64,000 bases of DNA, from assembly GCA_922989275.2 (NCBI GenBank), contig OV277868.1:77800216-77864215 (forward strand). The letters are read 5' to 3'. The position numbers were made by a program, and so were the translations under genes. This stretch comes from Gari tellinella (Eukaryota > Mollusca > Bivalvia > Cardiida > Psammobiidae). Below the pieces are notes generated by a model that saw nothing but the letters and a program-made list of their open reading frames with translations, made no database searches and was not told the DNA's origin. Positions 21,498 to 31,700 of the stretch are shown here, in pieces; position 1 is the stretch's first letter; the number at the start of each line of letters is the position of its first letter.

Positions 21498-22338
21498 ATT
21501 GGTCGTATTCGAATCAGGGCAACTATCGCGTTAGTTGGAATATTTGTCAACAAGCTCTATTCGAATCACGACTTGATGTTTTCCGTTGACAAAATGTTGT
21601 CAAACCCTAAAATCGAGCGTTGATTTAGTCACGTGATTAGTGTCTCTAGATAAAACAAACATAAAGACCCTCTCAATTAATCGATTGGATCCATATCACA
21701 TGGCATTATGTGCGTATATAACAATTGGGAGCATTACGACTGTTTTAACGGGTGTTTGATTCATTTCCATTCGTCCGGAAGTACAAAGTTTTCGTTGACT
21801 ACAATTTCTATTCGAGTCGGGCCAAAATCGTTGACATCAGTAAATCTTCGCGCGTTTGCTCCGCCCACTTTTCGTTGACCACAAACTCGATGATTCGAAT
21901 ACGACCAATGGTCGTATTCGAATCAGGGCAACTATCGCGTTAGTTGGAATATTTGTCTACAAGTTCTATTCGAATCACGACTTGATGTTTTCCGTTGACT
22001 AAATGTTGTCAAACCCTAAAATCGAGCGTTGATTTAGTCACGTGACCACGTTTATACCACGTTATTAGTGTCTCTAGATAAAACAAACATAAAGACCCTC
22101 TCAATTAATCGATTGGATCCAGATCACATGGCATTATGTACGTATATAAAAATTGGGAGCATTACGACTGTTTTAACGGGTGTTTGATTCATTTCCATTC
22201 GTCCGGAAGTACAAAGTTTTCGTTGACTACAATTTCTATTCGAGTCGGGCCAAAATTGTTGACATCAGTAAATCTTCGCGCGTTTGCTCCGCCCACTTTT
22301 CGTTGACCACAAACTCGATGATTCGAATACGACCAATG
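21498..22338. repeat. Tandem pair of an inverted-repeat element
   Basis: Two adjacent copies (about 21498-21914 and 21908-22338) each start ATTGGTCGTATTCGAATC and end in the complement. They are nearly identical and share the middle terminus. Copy 2 has about 19 extra bases after GTCACGTGA (ACCACGTTTATACCACGTT). No protein is recognised. Confidence 0.75.
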
Positions 22339-22914
22339 TTACTGTTTTAAAGAGACTGAAAACCAAATTTGGCCGAAAACTTTGTGTACAGTTCTACCCA
22401 TTACTGTATGTAAGAGCATGCGATTCATGCTCCGCTGTCAAGGCCTAACACTAGGGAAACTTTGGCAAACTTACAGTAAAGTGTAGGACTGTGTATGTTT
22501 TTTACGTATTTACATTGTAGCTGTAAAACATATACTGCATGATCATTACATCTAACCGATCCGAGCAACACGCTCAAGTGCGATTTTGTAATGAACAGAA
22601 CTAACGAGGCATAAATAACTTGCAGATGGAGCTTGCGAGATGGACTTTTTAAAGCAAACATAGTTTAGCTAAATTCTTCTTCAGTTTTACCAAAATGTGA
22701 ACTTAATCACGTTATCAGTAGTTGCCTACACTATTTTTTTCTCGCAGTTGTACACAACTAGCGCATTGATTTGACTCGGATAGTAAAATAAGTCATATAC
22801 ATGTATCTTTAAAAAGCAAACGGATTTATGTGTACTTAATGACCGAGTGGTGATCGCGTATCCGCAAATAAGTTCAAATGTTTTCGAATCCCTTCGACCC
22901 AATATATCTTTCTG

Positions 22915-23165
22915 TACAGTGGAGAATCTGTTATTCTTTCCCGTTTTAACGCAAACGAAACGCAAACGCAAAGTACTAAAACGTAGAAAAGTACACCTTT
23001 TGGACAATTCTGATAATTCATGTTTATATTGGTGGCAAACAGTTTGGAGCCAGATCAGACGCCGGGTTACCCGGCGTCTGATCTGGCTCCATACTGTTTG
23101 TAAAAGAAAAACTAGTTTTAGCGTAAACGCGTTTATTGGGAAAGAATAACGTTTTCTCCACTGTA
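22915..23165. mobile_element. F1 MITE
   Basis: TACAGTGGAGAATCTGTTATTC to ACGTTTTCTCCACTGTA, hairpin A near-perfect. Confidence 0.85.
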
Positions 23166-23501
23166 ATACTAAAAGTCTGTTAAAAAGCATAGCTTAGATT
23201 GGCACTGTATAGGCATGGGACCGGGGCCGTTTTGTATTAACGTTGCATATTTTAGTAATTTCTTCCAAATGGGATGACAGTGATATTTCAAATTGTAGTA
23301 AGGTTCTATAAAGTCATATGTCTCCAATCAAATCTTCGGTTTGATAATATGCAAGTGCACAGGAGCTTTCTGTTAACGTGTACTTTCACTTTCCTTAAAA
23401 TCAACATTGTCTTAAGCAGTCACCTGTCTGAAACACAACACATTAACGCAAGTAACTGGCCGCAAATAGAGAGTTTCATTGTACATAAAATATATTTCAT
23501 C

Positions 23502-23836
23502 CACAGGTACTTGACACATACATCTAGATCTATTACCCCCCCCCCTTTTTTTTTTACTATACTTCTATTATAGATACAAGGTAAACAGCGCAATTCGACA
23601 CCTAGCCTTTACTATCGACTTAAACTGATGCTAAAATAGACTCGATCGCCGATATTCTCTTGTGGTACCCTCGGGAAATGATTAATTTATCAATATCTAC
23701 TTTTTATTTCATCAAATTCCGTCAAATAACACAGTACGTGAATTGTTTTGTTGTTGTTTTCGTGTTTTTTGGTTTTTTTGGGGGAGGGGGGTGGTAATAG
23801 ATCTAGATGTATGTGTCAAGTACCTGTGCTTTCATC
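23502..23836. repeat. Perfect 36-bp inverted repeat around a 260-bp spacer
   Basis: CACAGGTACTTGACACATAC and ATCTAGATCTATTACC at 23502-23538 recur inverted at 23796-23834. The inner edges are C10-T11 on the left and T7-G5-AG6 on the right, so the arms extend imperfectly. Spacer shows no gene. Confidence 0.7.
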
Positions 23837-24065
23837 TATATTCTTCATTTCTCCAACACAACATTGTTTTTGTCTCCTTCCATATATACATGTACATGTC
23901 ACTTCATTCCCTGACTTCTTTTTTAAAGAAGCCAACTTGTCTTATTTGAATTATTTGTAGCGAGGGTTATTATATTGACGTAGTAGACAAACCGATGGAA
24001 CATATCTTAAAAACTGAGATTATAGTGACTTTTCTTGAGAATAATTTAAGACGGTGTAATAGTTG

Positions 24066-24318
24066 TTAACTCATTACCACATAGCCTGTTTCTAGTTTTG
24101 AAGATAGGCTTCCACTTAAAGCAGGTTGAAAGTAAAGCAGAATGTGCCTTAAGGCACATTCTGCTTTTCTTTCAGCCTACTTTAAGCTATCACAAGCTTG
24201 GATAAATAAAACATTTAATATGGTATATATATTATTGACTTTACAAATTTGAACTATTTTCTTCAGTGGAGGAACAATTTATAGGCGTAAAAAGCGTATT
24301 TATGGGGGAATGTGTTAA
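24066..24318. mobile_element. F5 MITE (piggyBac-type), complete
   Basis: TTAACTCATTACCACATAGC to GGGGGAATGTGTTAA. Hairpin C at about 24113-24187 with a GTGCCTTAAGGCAC centre; opposite orientation to the 1.5 kb copy. Confidence 0.8.
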
Positions 24319-24599
24319 TGCCATATGCACGATAAAAACACATTTGCTTTTATTTGCTTTTTATTTGATTTACTGTTTAGAAAAGACACATATTGATAGT
24401 CAGCCTCATTGAAGGGGAAAATAATTCAATTAAACTGGGTGTAGAGCAGAAAACCGATAAGAAAGTGGTTTTGCTATATGTATTCGTTAATAGGTTCCAC
24501 AAGATTTGTTTCCAAACGAATGAATAGAAAGCATACATTGAGTCTATTCGAAAGATTTGGTGGTTTTTGTTTTCAATTCACATCTTGTATCGTTATTTT

Positions 24600-24890
24600 A
24601 AATGAATTAGTCACGTTACTTAAAAAACAAGACATAGAGGATAACTGTTTTTTTCAGTGTAAGATCGAAATTTAATCCATTGAGTGAACATCAGACGTTA
24701 TATTTTCACGAGTGGCGAAGCCACGAGTGAAAATATAACAGTCTGATGTTCACGAAATGGATTAAATTCGATCTTACACTGAAAAAACACAGTTATTCTA
24801 TTTATTTATGCTTTTAAGCCACTTTTTAAACGAAATTGTTTAAAAATTGAAAGCGAACGTACATTATTTATCCCGTGTTGAGCCCCACGT
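24600..24890. mobile_element. Foldback repeat, family 2 (good hairpin)
   Basis: Long hairpin with arms about 24635-24716 and 24721-24802, and tip GAGTGGCGAAGCCACGAGTG. Arms contain CAGTGTAAGATCGAA and CTGATGTTCAC. The right flank continues as in the 1.2 kb copy. Confidence 0.75.
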
Positions 24891-25742
24891 TTTATGTCGA
24901 ACACACATGTGCGTGACAGTTGCCGGTATATTTGTTGATTTGACGTCATCCGAATGACTTCGTTGCTCCCGAGTTTGGATTCGTGCTCTTCCGGTGAGTA
25001 GTTCGCGACAAATCGGACTGCCGGAATTTAACGATAAGACACGATTGACTATGATTCTTGGGGAGCCGTACGGGGAAATTTCATAATAAAAGCGATTGGT
25101 GATAATCCACTGCAGTGGATTACCAAGTGATCATCCACTGCTATATCGTGGTAATCCACCGAAAAGCATAAATAAAAGTATTTTTTAAAGTGCCGTGCAT
25201 GTACCGGGAGATTTTTTTCTCACATAACTACCCGTGTTTTCAATAGCAAACAACGATCTAGAATAACCTTGTCTCCAACATGTGTGAGATGACTTTGCTC
25301 TAGGTAACGTCACTACTTATAATGGCGTTATTACGTCCATGGGATTCCAAAAAAGCTTATTGCTTTAAAAAAATGAAATCCGTTGGTTAAGTGAGGAAAT
25401 GAATCTGTGACTCGTTGATGTTTAAGACAAGTTGATCTCAAACTTGTCTAGAATAGAAAAGTTATTACTGTAAGCTCGCAAAGGCTCGCTTAATAAAATT
25501 TCAATTCTTAACTTATTCGAAATCAGCTTGTCTTAATGACAGATCCTTTATCTTCGCAAAAACATGTTTAAACTCAAAACATTTTAGACCGGATCAGACT
25601 TTACGAAACTCACTAATTTTCCGGTTCACGCCATGCACTTAAAGTGTTTTGAAAGGTTTGACTATTTTAAGTATGATCACACGTCGGCGTCTGAACTGGC
25701 GAAAAACTTGCGTGCACAGAAAATACAATACACACTATAATG

Positions 25743-25992
25743 TACAGTGGAGAAAACGTTATTCTTTCCCAATAAACGCGTTTACGCTAAAACTATTATT
25801 TTCACTGCAAACAGTTTGGAGCCAGATCAGACGCCGGGTAACCCGGTGTCTGATCAGGCTCCAAACTGTTTGCCACCAAGATAAAGATGAATTATCAGAA
25901 TTGTCCAAAAGTTGTACTTTTCTACGTTTTAGTGTTTTGCGTTTGCGTACGTTTGCGTTTAAACGGGGAGGAATAACAGATTCTCCACTGTA
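25743..25992. mobile_element. F1 MITE
   Basis: TACAGTGGAGAAAACGTTATTC to CAGATTCTCCACTGTA, hairpin A with one mismatch. Confidence 0.85.
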
Positions 25993-26099
25993 ATTGATTT
26001 ATAACAAACACTTTAAACCTTCACTGCCTTATCCCGAATACTACGGTTATTTGCAAACAGTTGGGAACCTGATCATACGCCGCGTACGTGTGGTAAACT

Positions 26100-27331
26100 A
26101 TTCGGTTGAGGTGTTGCTAAGTACAGAAATGTTGTTTCCAAATGTTGTATTTCAGGTATGTATACCCAAAATCATTACTTGAATTGATGCGTATTTATAC
26201 AGATCCAAAGCGTTTCTCTTGCAAAAACTTGACGGTAAAATGTGCTACCTACTCCTCATGGTTTCTACAAAGTGTGTTCGCAAAACTCTTGCGATAACAC
26301 TCCTTACTATATCTTACAGTTTGGAAGACTTGTTTCCTTCGCTTTGAGCCGTTTGCCGTTTGGCGCATCCTATTTGACATTCAGACCAATGTAAGCTCCA
26401 ATCTTCTAAGATATATACACTATTTCTTATGGTACATAACAATGACAACAGAACTACATCTTTCCGTGGAGGAATCATTTAATGCGTAAATGATGTATTA
26501 TAGGGTAATATGTTAAATTGGACCAACTGATTTTCTCCATCGTATTTGCTTCTTTGTTGGTTAAGTTACAGCATTTCCCCGCTACAGGGGTCCGCCTTAT
26601 GAAACGTCGTACACCAAAAACGGTGACCGTCGTAAGTCAACACTTCAAAATTAATAAAATTTCTGATGTCGTCATGTAATCACGTCTTGTGAAATTTGTT
26701 TGGAATTGTCTTGAAAAGACGATTCCAAACAGATATTACAAGACAGGATTAGATAGAGAAATAAGATATATTTTAAAGCTTTGACTTACGACCGTTTTTG
26801 TCGAACGATGTTTTATGAAACGAGTCCCAAGACCCGATAAAGATACTGTTTTTGACTTAAAAATTGAAATTGGATGATAATAATGTCGATGAATCTGCTC
26901 TTTGAAATGATCAATTAAAACCAAAAATCAAATGCCATAATTATGCAGAGTTTCAGATACGCCTAGTATTTTGGTAATACAATACAATTTTGGTAATACA
27001 ATACAATAAGTCCTATTGTATGAAAATGACCCCTACACTGCCCGGACGTCATCGAGTTCAACAATTATTGTCTGCTTTTGTTCATCAAATCTAAATCCTA
27101 GGTAGTTCTACTCCAGAGCAATCGTTTTGGTCCTCTGATATTTCCGAAAATTAGAAGAACAAATGCGTGTTGACTATATCTCTTCTGAAATAATGCTCGT
27201 TTCTAATTAAACCTAGTACATGTTGTAATGTTTAGAGGATACACTTTGCAATATTGTTCCTATTTGAACTTCTCTGATCTATTGTTTCCTAGAACCAGGG
27301 CATGGCTTAAATGAACACAATGTGAACATGT
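26100..27331. other. No gene seen
   Basis: AT-rich, with an F5 fragment (about 26390-26517: ACCAATGTAAGC to GGGTAATATGTTAAA), one inverted-repeat element and a decayed F3 start (27028). Confidence 0.4.
26595..26835. mobile_element. Inverted-repeat element, second copy of the 7.7-8.0 kb family
   Basis: Same central hairpin GGAATTGTCTTGAAAAGACG and the same arms with point differences. Confidence 0.55.
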
Positions 27332-27581
27332 TACAGTGGAGAATCTGTTATTCTTTCCCGTTTAAACGCAAACGTACGCAAACGCAAAGCACTAAAACGT
27401 GGAAAAGTACAACTTTTGGACAATTCTGATAATTCTTGTTTATCTTGGTGTTAAACAGTTTGGAGCCTGATCAGACGCCGGGTTACCCGGCGTCTGATCT
27501 GGCTTCAAACTGTTTGCACTGCAAATAATAGTTTTAGCGTAAACGCGTTTATTGGGAAAGAATAACAGATTCTCCACTGTA
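27332..27581. mobile_element. F1 MITE
   Basis: TACAGTGGAGAATCTGTTATTC to CAGATTCTCCACTGTA. The flanking unique sequence (TATTTGAACTT-TCTGATC, CATGGCT-AAATGAACAC) occurs on both sides, so it sits between two copies of a ~90-bp direct repeat. Confidence 0.85.
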
Positions 27582-27968
27582 ATCTTGATAAGAGGGTTCC
27601 TATTTGAACTTTTCTGATCTTGGTCTTCATTGTTTCATAGAACAAGGGCATGGCTGAAATGAACACTGTGTGAACCTGTTACTAATGATTAATTAATTAT
27701 CTTATTTAAATGGCTAATAGCATGGTCAAAAAATCTTAAAAACAATATGAATTTCCAATGCTTATTTAAAATGCATTTGAGCCATGTCATGAGAAAACCT
27801 GACTTATTGCATTGCAAACAATAAAGTTCAAGGCCAGCCGCCGCGACAAAAAACTAAACAAATCAATAACGCTTGAAACGCTCTTGATACAAAATAGAGG
27901 CATGTCTTCATATCTTTCATGTTATTTTCAGCACATTTTTTTTCCTTTTTCCTTTTTTTTCTATTATA

Positions 27969-28153
27969 TACAGTGGAAACTCGATACTTGGAACTCGATT
28001 TAAACCGGCTTACCAGTATTTCGTCTAAATCGATTTCGCCTAAGTCGAATATACCCGTATTTCAAAGTTAAAACGTGACTAAGCCACGTTTTGGCTTTGA
28101 AATATAGGTATTTTCGAAGTAACACGAGTTCGAGGTATCGAGTTACGACTGTA
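27969..28153. mobile_element. Pogo-like MITE
   Basis: Ends TACAGTGGAAACTCGATAC and GTATCGAGTTACGACTGTA. Internal hairpin TATTTCAAAGTTAAAACGTG with its partner around an AAGCCACGTTTTG tip. A diverged relative is at about 34160-34420. Confidence 0.65.
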
Positions 28154-28159
28154 TTCACA

Positions 28160-28278
28160 CATAAATTATGTTCAATATAATAGAGAATAAAATATTTAAC
28201 ATGTATTGTAAGGTGTAGAGTGGGATGGATCTCCGACCCACATACACCTATTCACGGAGATAATAAAATATTGAACTG

Positions 28279-28309
<31 letters not shown>
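28160..28309 (+). repeat. Poly(A)-tailed insertion (31 A)
   Basis: AATAAAATATTGAACTG followed by an uninterrupted run of 31 A (28279-28309). The preceding 120 bp include a small hairpin GGTGTAGAGTGGG with CCCACATACACC. This looks like the 3' end of a retroposed transcript or SINE; its identity is unknown. Confidence 0.5.
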
Positions 28310-28311
<2 letters not shown>

Positions 28312-28616
28312 CGCGGCGGCTTGCCCTGATCTAAAATGTTTACATCGACATGCGTCTAAAGCATTTGATGTTGCTGTATTGTATACGGTATTTGGCGATG
28401 TAGACCGAACTCAGATACAGAGCCTTGGAAGACAACACCATTTGGTCTGTTTAATGTTGCAATGCACTAACTTAAGGCTGATATTGTCATGACACGGATC
28501 ATTTGTATTAATAAGGAAATGATAAGTAAATACAAAGCCAGTAGTATAATGATAACACTTAATAGTTCTTATTTATTCAAAGAAATAACAATTATATAAC
28601 AAAGATCTTCAAGTGT

Positions 28617-28747
28617 TTAGTGGTGCTTGCAGCCACATGTATTATGACCGTGTTCAGTACTGCCGTGATGATGACACATTGGGTCACCATGTCCATGACA
28701 ATCAAAGCCGCTGCAGTCCTCGTCAATCATACACTCGTTAGCTCTCT
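28617..28747 (-). CDS. Gene B exon 4 (terminal module 2 and stop)
   Basis: 131 bp from acceptor TTTTAG (28748-28750) to TAA (28617-28619). The peptide is identical in all 42 residues to gene C exon 5. An AATAAA signal on the minus strand lies at about 28572-28577, 40 bp past the stop. Confidence 0.88.
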
Positions 28748-31700
28748 CTAAAATACAGAAATTCACACTTTAATCCATTCACGATCATGACGTCATCAAT
28801 TGCAACTAAACCAATTGTTGTCTGCTTTTATTTCTTAAATTTCAAGTTTAAGTAGCTTGACTTAGGAAATATTGTAACGAGTGTCAAACAGGTTTGACCA
28901 TGTCACGAGGCGTCTGAACAGAATCTACAATATTGACAAATAATCTCTCTACTAGGGGTAAGACAGTAAATATGCATATATTTACAAAAACCTTGTATTA
29001 ACCCTTAACTCTTTCCTCCCTGAAACTTTAAATGGACAATTCAAGTTTCGATTTTAGTCTAGTCCATTTCTGACTTTTAAGAGTTGTTTTTGTCAATTTT
29101 GGCATTACTGACAAACAGTGAAGACCCTGATCAGAGGGCTCCTTTCGGAGCCCTCTGATCTGGGCCTTCACTGTTTGCACAGGACAAGTGTATTATTCAC
29201 ATGTACACTGTTTGAAATGACGCCTATAGGCGGGACTAGGGCTCAAAGGGTTAATGTGTTAAATTATTAGTAGTATTGCTACCCCTTCATCGCTATATTG
29301 TGCTTTACTTCAATATTGTCTGCCATCTTGTTTCAGAGCTAGATTTAAGGTTGTACAATGTATGACTTAAGAAAAATCGATACGAGTGAAAACAGTTGGT
29401 ATACTGATCAGACGCCGCTTTAAGCTGCTAACGTAATGGAGGGCAGACGTTGTGAAAATGGATTGAAAAACGAAAAGGAGGGGTGCATGAATACGTAAGT
29501 ACGGCGAGGGATAAACACAAATAGAACCTAGGAAAGTGACTAGTACTTACAAGAGAGCAAGTGCTTCATTGTTCTTTTTGTTGTTTAATTAATCCTTTCA
29601 CTATGACTTGCTTAACCATTTTAGGTACAGTGGAGAATCTGTTATTCTTTCCCAATAAACGCGTTTACGCTAAAACTATTATTTGCAGTGTAAACAGTTT
29701 GAAGCCAGATCAGACGCCGGGTAACCCGGCGTCTGATCAGGCTCCAAACTGTTTACCACCAGGATAAACATGAATTATCAGAATTGTCCAAAAGTTGTTC
29801 TTTTCTACGTTTTAGTGTTTTGCGTTTGCGTTTCGTTTCGTTTAAACGGGAAAGAATAACAGATTCTCCACTTATGTATTTTAGTTTTACAGTATGTTGA
29901 CAATAGTGTCCTATACATTGGGTCATTGGTATGTGTTTGATGTGGACCCAAATTGATTACGTATGCCAGTGACATTGTCATTGGCAGTAAAATATTAATT
30001 AGAAAGGGAGTTTGTTTCTTACTGTGATGCTCGCAACCACATATATTATGACCGTGCTCGGTACTTCCGTGATGCATGCACTTTGCGGGACCGTGTCCAT
30101 GGCAGTCATACCCACTACAATCAGCATCCAACATACACTCATGGTTCGCTCTCTCTGCGAAAACAACAAAAACACGCATTTACATTTGTACCTTGCCCTT
30201 GTTTTTGAAATAAAACATGGCATTTGATTAGGATGCTTAATGTTTGACAATCATATTAAACCAATTTAAGGGCCAAACTATATAATATTCTAAACTGTAG
30301 AAATTGATAAGGTGAGGATAATAATTTCAGTGAAGAAAGACGGTTTTTCCCGATAAAAGCGTTTATGCTTAGAGTTTTTATTTCAATTGCAACAGCTTGA
30401 AGCCGGATTAGACTCCGGGAAACTCGGCGTTTAAACAGAATCAGAACTGATTGACACTCAGAATTAAATGAATAATAAGACATGTCTTTAACTTGACATT
30501 TTCTACAATTCATTGCAAAAGGTTTGCATTTCGTTTGCGTTTTAACCAGAGGGAATTACATCTTTTCCACCTTTTACTGCTTGCGATATTATGGCAGTGA
30601 AGGTGTTAGGCAGCCATGAGTTACATGTAAGTAAGGAAATCAAAGGCCGTCGATGGTCATCGATTACGAGTTGGGAACCGGTCTGAAATAAAGTGAAGAA
30701 AACGTTATTCTTCCGCCCAACCGCAAACGCACTGTAATGAAATATAGAAAATGACAACTTTTTGACAATTCTGACTACCAGTTTTAATCTGAATGGCAAA
30801 CAGATTGGAGCCTGATCAGACGTCAGAAGTCGTGTCTCTATAACTATTTGATACTCTGATCATATTCCCTGTAGCCTGTAGCACATATGATATAAACTTT
30901 GAAAATATATAGACAATTTACAGGAGAAAGATAGTATATTCCTCGAAATATAAAAGAGTGCCTTACTTCCGTTGCCTGTTGATACGCATGTGCACTGGTG
31001 GTTCTCGCAGTTTGCAACTTGATCAGCGTGGTGACAAGTACATGGATGATCGTGATCACAGTATTTGGCCAGTGTAACCGCTAATGATAATGTTTATATT
31101 ATACAATTCAGTTCAGCTTTATTAGCATATCGGCAACTAAACTGCCTTTGGCTAATTACAGTGGAGAATCTGTTATTCTTTCCCGTTTAAACGCAAACGT
31201 ACGCAAACGCAAAACACTAAAACGTAGAAAAGTACAGCTTTTTGACAATTCTGATAATTCATCTTTATCTTGGTGGCAAACAGTTTGGAGCCTGATCAGA
31301 CGCCGGGTTACCCTGTTAAACTGTTTTCAGTGACAATAATAGTTTTAGCGTAAACGCGTTTATTGGGAAAGAATAACGTTTTTCTCCACTGTACAAAGCG
31401 ACAAGAAACATAGCCAAACAACACACAGATATGCTCACAAAATCATTGATCCTCCTTAACCCTTTGAACCCTAGTCCCGCATATAGGCGTCCTTTTCAAA
31501 CAGTGTACATTTGAATCGTACACTTGTCCTGTGCAATCAGTGAAGACCCAGATCAGAGGGCTCCGAAAGGAGCCCTCTGATCAGCGTCTTCACTGTTTGT
31601 CATAATGCAAAACATTGTCAAAAACAACCCTTAAAAGTCAGAAATGGACTAGACTAAAATGGAAACTGAAATGTCCATTTAAGGTTTCAGGGAGGAAAGA

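Noticed and set aside
29805..30179. A 124-residue ORF through gene B exon 3 as one single-exon gene
   Set aside because: The open frame runs over a clear acceptor and donor into intron and MITE sequence; paralogue comparison supports the 132-bp exon only.
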